This document shows positions 12,101 to 24,605 of a stretch of DNA of 64,000 nucleotides, in pieces. The notes under the pieces were generated by a model, which was not told the DNA's origin, made no database searches, and worked only from the letters and a program-made list of their open reading frames with translations. Made by a program: the position numbers and the translations under genes. Origin of the DNA: Mytilus galloprovincialis (taxonomy: Eukaryota > Mollusca > Bivalvia > Mytilida > Mytilidae). The stretch is from NCBI RefSeq assembly GCF_965363235.1, contig NC_134848.1, forward strand, positions 64,856,681-64,920,680, written 5' to 3'. Within the stretch, counting starts at the first letter, position 1; each line of letters starts with the position of its first letter.

Positions 12101-13247
12101 TTAGTGGCAATTCTTTTCTTTTAAAATCTTTGTTTTCTGGTTATCTGTTTGCCTCTCTAATTTCTTATTCATACTTTCCCAAATTTTCTGCGTAAATTTT
12201 CCAGGGGAACATTCTATTGCTGCATTTACCTGAAAGTTTAATTTATTTATTTGTAATGAAAAGGTGTAATATATACTAATAAACTACTAAATCTACAAAG
12301 TATTTCAGTAAGTGCAAAATTAATCCAATCATGCATTACAACATCAATTCAAAAAGATTATATTATACCTGACTAACAAAGGTACTCATTAAGAGTTTTA
12401 CAATATGATATATGGCCAGGTTTTTGAAGTGATTGCAATAATTAGGTCAGCTGATGGGTATGCATTTTATATTGCTTTTGCATATGATGGCCATCCTTTT
12501 TAGTGGTTTTTGTTTTGTGTACAATGGTAATTTGAAATGCAATAATTGACAATATAAATGATATAGGAAGCATTATAGGGTCCAATGCAAATTCAAGGTA
12601 TACATGTATATTTAATAGGTGTGACCTTTACCATATACCTTAAATCAATACAGTTGAACTGTTCTTTTTGGTAAAAATTTACATATACAGCATGTGACCA
12701 AGTTTGAAATAAACATAAGTTATCTACATCACATAGTTATCTTCATTGTCAGAATTGTGGCACATAAGAACCAGTGGCAGTCTTGATAATATACTTTGTA
12801 TTTAAATTATAAAATAGAGTACAAATCAATAGTGTAAAATGTGGATCACTGTGACCTGCTTTTGCCTGGAAGCTGAGTTACTGAGACTCTGAGAGTGTAT
12901 ATATAAGTTTGCATGATCTGACACCTTTTAGTTGCTGAGATATACATTTGTTGTATATGAAATTGGATGTTTAATGTAACCAAAGTCAGTGAAGTGGAAA
13001 ATGTAGGTCAGTGACATCTGTGTACAAGTTTACATGATCCTACATTTTATAGTTCTATAGTCTACTAAATATATTGTCCAAAAAGAAATGTCATAAATGC
13101 CTGCAAAACACCATTATCAGATTAAAAAGTCTCAAATGAAACCTAAGTTTTTTTTCAAAGGTAACTACATGTAATTATCCTAAAATGTATGTATTTACCA
13201 TTGACAGTCATCCTCCATTTTTCTACAAAACAGCTGCTAATAACCTG
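12101..13247 (-). CDS. Candidate 3' exons of an unknown small gene
   Basis: Three coding-looking blocks lie on the minus strand. Block one (13247-13199, 49 nt) has acceptor ttactatttaacag and donor gtaaat and reads QVISSCFVEKWRMTVN. Block two (about 12445-12369) follows catcag and ends CAG|gtataa. Its entry frame is open only to a TAA, but another frame reads NLAIYHIVKLLMSTFVSQ, suggesting a one-base indel or a missed splice. Block three (12229-12101, 129 nt) joins block two in phase and reads VNAAIECSPGKFTQKIWESM and on to a TAA. The join between the last two blocks is the best supported part. I do not recognise the protein. The first exon might be at 15926-15997. It could be a decaying gene. 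Confidence 0.35.
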
Positions 13248-13975
13248 CTGTTAAATAGTAACCATGAGACCTACAATTGATAACAAATATAACAAAAATC
13301 AAATAAGTAAATTAATATGATATAGAATTCATAAAAAGTGAGAGTTTTATATTACTTGTTATCAATGTTGGTTGTTGAATATCAAAATAGTGAAAATAAT
13401 GATAAAAAAAGCCATATTCCATATAATAACAAGAGCATTAATGCTAAGTATGGCATCCTCTCACCAAAGAAGACTGTTGCTTTCACATGGGTGTTTAGAA
13501 TCTACAATGTCCACTTTCACCTTGACATTTGGGAATATCTTTTCTATTAATAAAGTTAAAGTCTAAATTCTTTAAATTTACCTGTATTACTTTCATAGTT
13601 TCAACCAGTACCAAACATTTGTAATTTTGCAACAAAACTAGCTTCAACCTAATGAAAAAATTGATAACATATATATATAAATGAAAGTGCATGCAGTGTT
13701 CAAATACTATAGCTAAAACATATTACATTTAAAATTAACTGTAAACTCAGGCTGTTAACAATGAAATTTGTAATAATAATATGTATAAAGGCTTTCAAAA
13801 CCTAATAGGTTTCATTAAATTTGTTGAAATTATACATTAATATAGATTTCATTTAATAAATACAAATGTAACTAATTCTAGTTCAATATGTCTGTTGAAA
13901 CAAATTATGTCATGTTCTATACATGAAAGTCTTCAAATATATATAACAATGCTTTACCACAAAATTGATTTGAAA

Positions 13976-14745
13976 TATTGACCCTCAAGCTTGTAACTGG
14001 GGAAAATAAGAAACTTCCTGTTATTCTATACAATCTTGTTACTGGTAGTTATAATGGAAATATAGCTTGGTGTAAGAATGTAAAATCTGTGCTTGATAAT
14101 TGTGGGCTATCAAATATATGGAACACTAAATATTTTATAAGTAAAAACTTGTTGTATGATACTGTTAAATTAAGATTAACTGACCAGTTAAGACAGACAT
14201 GGTATGCTACTGTACAGAATTCTCCAAAAGCTCTAAATTATAAATTATTCAAAAATAGTATAAATTTCGAAACCTACTTTGATATTTTAGATGACAAAAA
14301 TATTGCTTCTTTTTGTAGATTTAGAACGTTGAACACAAACATTCCTATCGAAATTGGTAGATGGCAAAACATTCAGAGAGAAAATCGTATTTGTACTTTG
14401 TGCAATTCCGGTGACATTGGTGACGAGTTCCATTATATTTTAGAATGCTCGGCAATAGACGATAGTAGACAACTGCTACTAAAGCATCATTTTATAAACA
14501 GACCAAATATTTTAAAATTTCAAGGTCTAATGAATAGTAGCAACTCGTCTGAACTAAACAATCTGTGCAAGTTTATAAGAATTATTATTAAATGCCTAGA
14601 ATCTCCTGGGTAATCACTTTATGTCTCTATTTTACATTTGTATTTAAAATTTATAATATGTTAATTTATGTGTATATGTCTCTGTACCATTGTACTTTGG
14701 TTTATGAGAATAAAGATATATATACTTGAAATTATTACCAAGATC
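13976..14745 (+). mobile_element. 5'-truncated LINE (non-LTR retrotransposon) 3' end
   Basis: An open frame of about 211 residues ends at 14613. It carries the C-terminal region typical of non-LTR retrotransposon ORF2 proteins, including the zinc-binding pattern RICTLCNSGDIGDEFHYILE followed by C, i.e. Cys-x2-Cys, His and Cys. The reverse transcriptase and endonuclease are missing, so this is a dead-on-arrival insertion. The 3' tail ends in an AATAAA-containing, TA-rich stretch near 14710-14735. The first in-frame codon is not a real start. It lies within the possible first intron of the minus-strand candidate gene. Confidence 0.75.
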
Positions 14746-14944
14746 TGTTAATTCATTTTTATGACTGCTTAAGTGCAAATATGAATATAATTATGGTCCT
14801 CGTTATACTTTACATGTATATAACTACTTAGGAAAATTATCAAAAAATACTTTGAAATTATATACCTAAAGGTTTAATTACCTTCTAATTATTCATTAAA
14901 TTAACCATATTTAAAACTGTTTCTTCTTTTGACTTTATTTACAG

Positions 14945-15137
14945 GATTCTTTTGCAACTGCAAATATTTTCTTTCCAGTTTAATTCTCCTTTATCTTTAA
15001 GTATGGCTGATGAATTCACAGAAAGTACATTCAATCCATTAAGGAAATTGTTGAAATGTGTGGCACAAATTCCTGCATGTATCATTCCTGAAAAATATGA
15101 TATGAAATGTCAGTTTGCACATGTATTGGTTAATTAG
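14945..15137 (+). other. Candidate exon with a short open frame
   Basis: The acceptor ttgactttatttacag is followed by a frame with an ATG at 15003 that encodes about 44 residues (MADEFTESTFNPLRKLLKC and on) to a TAG at 15137. It is less AT-rich than its flanks. It has no recognisable family and could be the terminal exon of a gene on this strand, or chance. Confidence 0.2.
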
Positions 15138-15925
15138 ATAAACTATAAACTATTTAGACTTGAATTCATAATTTTATTTGGAATATACAATTGATTTTTT
15201 CAATTTATATTTATATAATATGATTGTGAATTCATGTTTACCTTTATTCTTATAGATCACAGACTCACATTTATTTCTAAAAATGTGGAATGAGAATGGG
15301 TGCCCCCCTTCTTAATTTTCTTTTTTGCCTTCATGCATTATCCTGCATTCTACACATCATTCTAGGTGTTTTTAAATGACTAAATATGTAAGGTATCAGA
15401 CCACTTGGTCTCTGATCACATGCAAAAGATGACTTAATATGAAAATTCTGATTATAAAATAAAGAAAACTAATATTTTGAGTTTGTAAAACATTATTTTT
15501 GTGAATGAATCATTGTGACTGCAATTGTTTACTTTTTCAATTCTAATTTTATGTATGGTTATATAATTGCTACCAAATAAGTATTTACAAAATAATCCTC
15601 TCCTTTTGGATGCAAAACTAAAAAGCCCCTTATTTATAGATGTCTTTGTGTTCATTGCAAAAATGATAAATAACTTCCAGGGGCAAAATTCCAGAAAAAT
15701 TACTAAGTCCAGCTTCATAAAAAATTTGGGCAGCACTTCCCCTCAAAATAAAGCTTTTTACCTTCAAACCACATAAACCCCAGACCATAATAGAGGGGAA
15801 TTAAAGAAAGAAAAAGAGAGGTGTGGGGCAGGTTCATTTATTCAAGACATGAAACCATACACCTTCTCCAACCAGTAAAATGTGTAAAGAGAATATATAA
15901 TAAAGAGAAAATTGAACTCTCTTAC
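15138..15925. other. Gap without a recognised gene
   Basis: No coding frame, RNA gene or clear repeat is visible here. Confidence 0.4.
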
Positions 15926-15997
15926 CATGTGCAGCTTTTGAATTGATAAAAAATTCACCAGTCCCATTTTCCCCCTCGTTTCTACACTGTCACACAT
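15926..15997 (-). CDS. Possible first coding exon of the unknown minus-strand gene
   Basis: An ATG at 15997 opens 24 codons (MCDSVETRGKMG then LVNFLSIQKLHM), ending at a strong donor (ATG|gtaagag). It ends in phase 0, which fits the entry phase of the block at 13247. The adjoining sequence resembles a transposase, so this may instead be part of that relic. Confidence 0.25.
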
Positions 15998-16019
15998 GAT
16001 ATGCAGGTTAAATGCACTG

Positions 16020-16252
16020 CAGCTACAACGATATGGTATGGACAAAATGCTCCACGGCCTCCACCTCCTGGTACAAGCCTTGAAGATCGTATTTCCGTTC
16101 ACAGACAGTATCCACAGGGGACAGTTTTACATCTTAACGAACATATTCTGCGCTAGGTGATCAACCAGAGCTAGCCGTCGACCTTCTTTCCAGGTTTCGT
16201 CAAACAAAACATCACTGTCTGTGATCGGACGCCGTATTTCTCCAACTTCCAA
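16020..16252 (-). pseudogene. Relic of a Mutator-like transposase N-terminal domain
   Basis: Frame one reads SDVLFDETWKEGRRLALVDH up to a TAA at 16127-16129. A second frame then continues with VDTVCERKYDLQGLYQ. The order 'ETWKEGRR...' then 'ERKY.L..LY' is what I recall from the N-terminal domain of Mutator-like transposase proteins common in invertebrate genomes. At least one frameshift breaks it. It is CpG-richer than its surroundings. It could alternatively be the 5' end of the unknown gene next to it. Confidence 0.35.
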
Positions 16253-17654
16253 AAACTTATATCATATGATATTATAAGTTGAGAATCATTTAAGACTGTG
16301 TGAACTTTCAGGCTGAAGCTATTCATATTCTTTATTTTTAAAGAACGGATGCATTTATCCTTTATGATAAACCTTCCTTACTTCTGAGCGATGAGCTGTA
16401 ACTTGGAAGTTGTTTACACACGTTGTCAACAGATGACATCGGAACGGTTACCGTGACCTAGATATACAGGCGATATATCCTAAATTTTTAAACGGGAACC
16501 AGTTTTACATCAGTAAAATGTTGTTATCTCCCTTAGTATCGGAAGTCACCTTAATTCGTTCAAAACGATCTTCTGAACCAACCTTCATTAAGAACGCCCA
16601 AGTCCGAATATTGTAAGCTTATGATGTGAAAATGTAAAACAGTTAAGGAGTTCATAGTCGTAATTTGGTCAATTTAAGAATGGTAATTATTTATACACAA
16701 ACCGATACAATTCATATAGACAGATATATTCAGTTTTTTTAATACTCTAAGATGTAAGACATCGAACAATTAGATATTTTCAATACGGTACGTGCATTTC
16801 AATAAGCGACCAAGGCCATTAAATTTTTTAAAGGTTCATCTTGGTGACCAGGATTTATATAGGTCTTTATTACAATTTTATGAGTTTGTGCATGTTCAGG
16901 TATAAAAAAAAAAGGTGATAAAACGCAGATTGGAAGTTATTTACATTCATATCGACATCGGATCATTCGTTATTTTTAATGTGTTAAGTTCAATTTGATA
17001 CTCGATCAAGGTCATTGAATTCATTTAATGTTCTTCAAAACAGAGTTATAAGAAAAATGTCATGGCCACATTGTTTGACGTGATAAAAGTTTATAAGGAT
17101 ATTATTCAAATATTTCCTTTTGAACAGGCCTTCGTTTGATATTTTATTTACCAAAAAGTAAAAAATAACCTTTTCTGACATCTTTATCATAATAAAAAAA
17201 ATATATGCAAAAGGTAATGCATACTTAACAATGCTTAACGATAGATATAATTCCAAATTAACTAATAAATGATTCATGATTATCAATATTAACAAAGGAA
17301 AAGGTCCAATATGGGGCAATGTAAGCCTAACATACAAAGTACGTCTGATGAACGAGTTTTGACATTTTTTTAAACCCTAAAGATTCAATTGGTTATTGTA
17401 AAAGATTTGGAATGACTTGGTCATTAACAACACTTGAATCCAAGTTAAAATAATAAAACCCATCAAATAGGCCATTTAACAACATTGTCGGACGTTGTTT
17501 TTTTTTAAATTAAGTTGGCTGCACTCGTCCTCAACATAAACAGGTATATAAGTAATGTACTATTATTGAATACAACACATTTTTGAATATAAAGACTGAA
17601 CACAAGTTCGGCCACATTCATTTTAGAAAAAAAAATCGAAAAAATTAACGCTTT
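16253..17654. other. Gap without a recognised gene
   Basis: Non-coding AT-rich DNA. I see no gene, RNA or terminal-repeat structure. Confidence 0.45.
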
Positions 17655-17960
17655 AATGTTTCAAATTACTATTGTAAACTATTCAAACGGGATAAACAAC
17701 GGTCTAATCTATACAAAAACGAGAAACGAGAAACATTAATAAACCACATAAACAGACGACAACCACTGAAGCCCCCCCCCCCCCCCAAAAAAAAAAAAAG
17801 AACAACAAAAAAAACAAATACTAGTGTTAAACAATTCAAACGGGAAAAATGAACGGTCTGTTCTTTATAAAAACGACAAACACTTATGAACCACACAAAT
17901 AACGACAACTACTGAATAACCGATTTCCGACTTAGGACAATACTTTTATTGTTACACATC
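17655..17960 (+). repeat. Interspersed repeat, two head-to-tail pieces with a homopolymer tract
   Basis: Two related segments ('caaacgggataaacaacgg' and 'caaacgggaaaaatgaacgg') flank a run of about 16 C followed by 13 A near 17771-17799. The same family is at 30325-30650. Confidence 0.6.
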
Positions 17961-20164
17961 CCCAATACGTGTCCGATAATTTAAGAATGTGTCCAGTTAA
18001 AAACGCCAGAATATTCTAAAACTCATATACCCCAAATAATACTCTGTGAGGTAAAACTTCTGCTTGCAGACACAAACACCTGGTTTAAAAAAAATATTGT
18101 ACAATAAAAAGTTATTTTCATCTGAAGCGGTTTTTTTTTTTTTTTTATCAATATGATAAATTTAATGAAATTCAGACAGAAGTTCTTCAAAATTAAGAAA
18201 ACTAATACATTTTGTATTGTAATTTCAATGTGCTTCACTGTATGTCATTGATAAGCATTAGTTTGTTCAACATCGGTTATTCACAAGAAGCATAACTGCA
18301 GGATAAGTTTACAACACATTATTAACTAGTTAACTACATGTATTGATTGTTTAATGTCCAGTGGAAAGTTTGGTAAGGTTTAAATCATCATTTAATAGTA
18401 AGTAAATTATATTGTTCTAATATTATCCGGTGATGCCTAAATGTCTTTTTACGAAATGTATGTCTATGAGGGTATTGCACGACCAGCTTCCCCCAGAAGG
18501 GGTTTCTGTGCTTTAAAAAGAAACAATTAGGCGTGGTTAAACAGCATACATATTGGCGCCCGAGCAATTTGAATGTTTATAAGATCATTGATGTCACATC
18601 GACACGTTATTGGGGAGTCGGACACGTTTCTGAGTGCTACATATGTACGTTAAATTATCAATTAAATTGAATTTCCACTTTATTCTATTAAACATTAATG
18701 TAATGTTGTATAGGTAATGAGTATATATTTAAATGTCTTTGTCGTTGTTTCACGATTCTCATTATAAGACCTTTTCAACAACTCTCGACACCGACTAATG
18801 ACACCTACAGTTTACAGGTAAAATGGAGGGGTCGTCCCAAATACAGAGACGGTCTGCTAACTAAGAATTCGATTTGGCGGTTTATATAGCTTCATAAGAT
18901 ATATCAAACAAAAACAAATAGATATATTTCTCTGTTATGTTATATTCTTCTTCATATATTAACACAATATTTCACGTTGAATTGATTAAAAAAAATACTA
19001 AAATAATTCCGCATCGTTATCATCTTTCTCTTCAAGTTTAAGATTATTCCGCATACCAATAACGAAAAAAAATGTATATCTTAATGTTTTTTGTGAAAAT
19101 TTATGAGAACTTTTGAAAATAATTACTGAACTATCGTCCGTCCGTTACACACTCTTGTAAACTGTAAACACGGTTGACTTGGTGTTCTCCAACCGATCTC
19201 AACTTTACCCGATTTACAAATTCAATTTCAGGATTGGTAAAAACATGTTGTTTTGAAAGTCGAAGGAAAATATCACATCGTAACTTTTATCAACGAGGTA
19301 TCCGGACTACGCCGCTTCATTGTTAGCGTTGATTTTTTTCCTGGATGAATTGGGAAGGAGGGATGACATTGACTTCTCTTTGCGATGTAAAATCATTTAA
19401 GCATTACATACAGGTCTGCGTATGAAATTTATATTTCAACACCTTATTTAATGTACAGCTTTTTGTCATTGCACATTCTTTTTAGACAGTGCTAAGCAGG
19501 CATTTAGACTCAAATGACTTAGGTTATCCCTCGTCTAGTTATATGGTCGTCCTCAGGAACTGATTGACAGACATATTTGGACGTGTTCCGAAAAGCAACA
19601 TACGTTGTCTCTTTATTTTAGCGTCATTCCCCACTGTCCAGTTCTCGGAAATGACCTCTGGTTTTCTTACAAGATGCGGGAATTGCTTAGCAGTGAAGTT
19701 TAATTAGGACCGTGTTGATCAAATACTGTTGGTTTTGTATGTTACACTGTCATTGCTTTATTTTATTTTATTGTCGACGGGTCAACAATTGTTCATCTAT
19801 TTCTCATTTGATTGACTTATCTTTGTTTTTTTTATCCTTTTTCTACGTTTTTGTACTAATGATTCTCTTTCATCATATATGACCATACATAAGGCAGATT
19901 TTGGATACAATTAGACTAGTTAAACCTCGTCGCATGTTTTGTGCGTCTGAACAAAAGTCCATAAAATGTTAGTAATTTGTACGTCCTTGATACGGTAGAA
20001 GTTTCAGTAAGTTATCTGATATTTTGACATTATGATGTCTCCATTATATTTGATTCTTTTTTAATCAACCAGAGACCGCTGTTGGTTCTGTTTATTTTCT
20101 TTAATTTAATTTTTTTGTTTTTCTTAAAATCAATCCTTTTCTTCATTCTGAATTAAAACAAGAA
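17961..20164. other. Gap without a recognised gene
   Basis: No gene was found. A short 'tggcgcccgagcaa' at 18554 looks like a primer-binding site but no LTRs surround it. Confidence 0.4.
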
Positions 20165-20650
20165 TGTGTCCATAGTACACAGATGCCCAACTCTCACTAT
20201 CATTTACTGTATTTAGTGGACCATAAAATTGGGGTAAAAACTCTAACTTGGCATTAAAATTAGAAAGATCATATCATAGGGAACATAAAATTGAGAATGG
20301 AATTGGGAAATGTGTCAAAGAGACAACAACCCAATCATAGAGCAGACAACAGCAGAAGGTCACCAACAGGTCTTCAATGTATGCTTAGTTTCAAGTTGAT
20401 TGGACTTCAACTTCATCACAAACTACCTTGACCACAAACTTTAACTTAAAACTTGCACTATCATTTTCTGTGTTCAATTGAACGTGAAATTGGGGTCAAA
20501 ACTATAATTTGGAATTTAGAAAGATCATATCATAGGGAATATGTGTACTAAGTTTTAAGTTGATTGGACTTCACCTTCATCAAGCTACCTTGACCAAAAA
20601 CTTTAACCTGAAGCGGGACAGACGGACGAACGAACGAACGGACAGTTTTA
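20165..20650 (+). repeat. Interspersed repeat with a GACGGACGAACG microsatellite end
   Basis: It contains 'gaccataaaattggggt', 'atcatatcatagggaa' and 'cctgaagcgggacagacgg' followed by GAAC repeats. An inverted copy lies at about 25640-26120. A fragment of the 610-bp family (20284-20395) is inserted in it. Confidence 0.7.
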
Positions 20651-21309
20651 GAAAAATGGAAAAAAATCATTGAGTTATCACAAAAAATATTACATTGAGA
20701 TAAAAATATTGTACTCAATATCCTTAAATAAATCGGAGTTGACATATGTAACTACAATATAATGAAGAACATTCGTATAACACCGACTATGAGTCAACTA
20801 GTTGGGTTTGTGCAACTACTAGCACTAAAAATTAACCTGAGTGAAAATTCGAAACAATCCAACCATATGAAAAAAGCGTGCAAATTTAAGGGCATCCGAT
20901 ACAGTTTTACATTATATTGTCATTGTGCTTGTTTTCTCAAATAAATTGAGGCTGAAAATTGGTGTATTTTGCACTTGTATTACAAGTTAAGCAATATAAA
21001 GTTTAAGAGTAGATAATCTTCGTCATAAATTGATAAAATTGGATTCAATCTGATGCTGTGAAAATAATGCAATAGATCCATAGAAGAATGAATGGTTTGT
21101 TATTTCAGCCATGCCTAAAATAACAGATAAGATGCTCAAAGAACGATATGTTTTATGGAAATAGAGGGATTCTTATATTGTATTTTTTCTCCCATTTCTA
21201 CATTAACTGCCTTTTGTCAAGCTGTCTCAAAATAGCAAAAAAACTAAACACATGTTATTTTGTTGGATTCGACGATAAATCGCGATTTATCCTTAAAATT
21301 GCGTCCATT
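20651..21309. other. Gap without a recognised gene
   Basis: AT-rich sequence with no supported feature. Confidence 0.4.
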
Positions 21310-21445
21310 TTATAGCTGACTATACGGTATAGACTTTGCTCATTGTTGAAGGTCGTACGGTAACCTGTAATGTTAATTTCTTTGTCATTTTGATCTCTTG
21401 CGGAGAGTTGTCTAGTTTGCAATCATACCACATCTTCTTATTTAT
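21310..21445 (-). repeat. Interspersed repeat fragment
   Basis: It reads 'ttgttgaaggtcgtacgg' and 'gagttgtctagtttgcaatc', the inverse of the family at 10070-10215. Confidence 0.6.
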
Positions 21446-22344
21446 ATGTTTATACAATCATGGCAAAATATGCATTCATTTTAGCATGCTATTTATATCA
21501 ATATTTTAAAAATCAGTCGGTGTTTTGATGAGTCCTCACTTTTCACTGATATAAACCTATTTGTTTTTTAACCTTTTAAGCAATTTTCAGAATTGATTTC
21601 TGTTTTGTCGTGAGCTCAAATCAAGTTGTAGCCGTTTCAAAACAATTAATGGATCCTAATATGTAGGACTCGGAACCGCGATTGTACTCTAAACCGCGAT
21701 GGTACTCTAAACCGCGATGGTAACGCTGAAGTGCGATGGTCGATCCTGAAGTGATTGCTTAACTCCCTGAAGGGCAATGATGACATTGTGGCGTGAACTT
21801 GTTCTTAAATACGCTGAAGTGCGATGGTGGCTACGCTGAAGTGCGATGTTCTGTCTGTGACATTAAATAAAAACAAAATGGACATGATATGGGTGCGCAT
21901 GTGATGTTCAAATAAAAAACATCCTACAGATTTTAACAAAGTGGCTTCTAATTTCTTTTCAGTTCAGACCAAGAATCATAATTTGTTTTAATCTTATTTT
22001 GAAATTATCAATTCTCCGATTAAAATGCACTAGAACACACCCGCGAAATCGAGGGCATATATACCTTCTAAACTGTTGTAGGATGAATTTTGTAAAAGAT
22101 ATCATGACTGTAGAATTTCATATAAGGTATCAAAGACCCTCTCCCTTGTTCTAAAGTCCGTTATTTGTTTCCTTTCTGTTAAATTCAATTATTTTGGTGT
22201 TTCTTGCCTTATACCGGCAGGGATGATTCCAGGTGTTTTCAAATGGGTCCCTTAAACATCAATTTGGGAATTTTTATACCAATTGGGAATTTTTTAAGCA
22301 TACAATATAAGACGAAGTAATATCATTATACCGTAAAAACAGAA

Positions 22345-22965
22345 AATAAAATTGAGAATGGAAATGGGGAATGTGTCAAAGAGACAACAACCCGACCAAA
22401 TAAAAAACAACAGCAGAGGGTCACCAACAGGTCTTCAATGTAGCGAGAAATTCCCGCACCCGGAGGCGTCCTTCAGCTGGCCCCTAAACAAATATATACT
22501 AGTCCAGTGATAATGAACGCCATACTAGTTTCCAAATGGTACACAAGAAACTAAAATTAAAATAATACAAGACTAACAAAGGCCAGAGGCTCCTGACTTG
22601 GGACAGGCGTAAAAATGCGGCGGGGTTAAACATGTTTGTGAGATCTCAACCCTCCCCCTATACCTCTAACCAATGTAGAAAAGTAAACGCATAACAATAC
22701 GCACATTAAAATTCAGTTCAAGAGAAGTCCGAGTCTGATGTCAGAAGATGTAACTAAAGAAAATAAACAAAATGACAATAATACATAAATAACAACAGAC
22801 TACTAGCAGTTAACTGACATGCCAGCTCCAGACTTCAATTAAACTGACTGAAAGATTATGATTTCATCATATGAACATCAGGCACAATCCTTCCCGTTAG
22901 GGGTTTAGTATCATACCATCATAACATATATGAGAAGAACATAACCCGTGTCATGCCAATGTATG
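22345..22965 (+). repeat. Interspersed repeat, ~610 bp family, copy 2
   Basis: It is collinear with 1986-2605 over its whole length and lies inside the Helitron. Confidence 0.8.
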
Positions 22966-23100
22966 TATTAAGTTTTGCCTGTACACTGATTGAAGAAGTT
23001 ATTGGATTCAGACCAGGGAAGTTGTAATACATGAATATCATTGCACATGATTCACTATCATCTTAACTTTGGTAAACGACGCCTATTACAAAAACATATA

Positions 23101-24392
23101 CACATGGAAAAAAGTATTGCAACACCTTGATTTTTTTAAAATTTGAAAAATGAGCCTCTTTTTTTGGATGAAATATAATAAAATATGTGTACAATATTAT
23201 TGAAACATAGTTTATGATAACATTGGCATTGAAACGAACAAAAAATGTTTGAAAAAAAATAATTTATATAACCACAATTTTAATATCAAAATGAAGTGTT
23301 TTTTGTACCAAAAAATGCATTTTACAACTTTTACTGTAGTCGAACTTTACAATGTCAGACATTTCAAAATTAATCCTTAGATGACTGTTCATATCATGGT
23401 TGATCGTTATACGCCAAAGAATTAGTACTTTGTGCGCAGCCTCTATTCAAACGGATAACCGCATCTTAGAAACGTCTTCAGAATCCTGCCATAAATCGAC
23501 TAATTTGTTGCTAAGATAGCAGCAACCATTTCTGATGTGGGCATTGTTTATTCCATGATGTGTTTGAACTGGGGTGTCCTTTCGCGCACTTTCCGCCCAA
23601 TAGTGTCCCAAATATGCTCGATATGGTTGAAATCCGGGCTACGATCGTGCCATGGAAGATAAACCGAATTCCATTTGAACATTGAATCTTCCTCCACGAT
23701 GCTAATTTCCAACTTTGGCGAGCTCTGCACTACATTGGATACGGAAAACTGTGTGTCTGTTCGTTAGCAAAGGCCTCGGAAATGGTCTTATCGCACGATC
23801 ACCAGTAGCGATGAGTCGATCTCGAACAGTTCTTGTTAAAAAGCTCCTGTATGACCACCACTCTCTTTTTAGGATTGTCCTGTATGCAATGGGTTTCCTT
23901 CTGACCAACCTTCATTATGCTTGATTTTCCTTAGCAAATGGTAATGGGGGTCTTCATTATCTTCAAATGTCTTTAACAGCGTTTATTGCCTGATTTATTC
24001 TCAAAACGACTTATAGTGAAATGGTGATGACCAACAATACGTGCAGTTTTTACATCGACATCCCTGCTTCCCTTGTGCTGATAATCTGCCATCTGGCTGC
24101 AGTTAAGAGTTGTCAAGGACCCATTATAAGGTGTCAATCACATAACTTTAAAAATTTGGTTATTTAAAGGGTTGAAAACAAAGAGGATAAAAACAACTGT
24201 TTTGCTGTTTACGGGTACAGTAGCTGCATGTGCAGATAAAAAAATATCGAGTCGATATTTATTGATTAAACTCAGGTGATACTTAAATAATGTTTAACTA
24301 GTTCTATTTTACCAAATTATATCCCAAAAAAATGAAAAGTGTTTTTTTTAATTTCAATTTCAATTTGGTGTTGCAATACTTTTTTCCAACTG
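23101..24392 (-). mobile_element. Degenerate Tc1/mariner transposon
   Basis: Terminal inverted repeats of about 26 bp share the core GGAAAAAAGTATTGCAACAC at both ends, with TA duplications at 23099-23100 and 24393-24394, as expected for this superfamily. On the minus strand, remnants of the transposase are seen. A helix-turn-helix part with RDRLIATGDRAIR lies at 23908-23702. The catalytic C-terminal part with HDRSPDFNHIEHIWD (the Tc1 'SPDLNPIEHLWD' signature) lies at 23730-23548. They are in different frames with much of the protein missing, so the element is dead. Its insertion postdates the host Helitron. Confidence 0.85.
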
Positions 24393-24449
24393 TATATATA
24401 CCAGCTAACATAAACCTATGGCAAGCCGTTTAGCTATTTATTCGAATTT

Positions 24450-24605
24450 CAAATTATCTCAAAATATATTAGATATCTTATATAATGTATAAGATTTGTA
24501 TGATATATAAGATTTATATAAGATATCTCATTTAATATATGAGATATCTTATATAATTTCATTTTTAAAAGCTATCTTAATCATATGAGATATCTTATAC
24601 TTTAT
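24450..24605. repeat. Array of AT palindromes
   Basis: About five copies of palindromes around AGATATCTTATA and TATAAGATAT lie in alternating orientation. The array can fold on itself. It codes for nothing. Confidence 0.65.

Noticed and set aside
15452..15776. Overlapping open frames on both strands
   Set aside because: Low-complexity AT-rich composition with no splice or domain support.
18540..18575. tRNA-Lys-like primer-binding site (tggcgcccgagcaa)
   Set aside because: No LTR, gag or pol sequence lies around it, so it is probably chance.
20620..20645. Possible CRISPR-like short repeats (GAAC units)
   Set aside because: It is a simple microsatellite at the end of an interspersed repeat, with no spacers.
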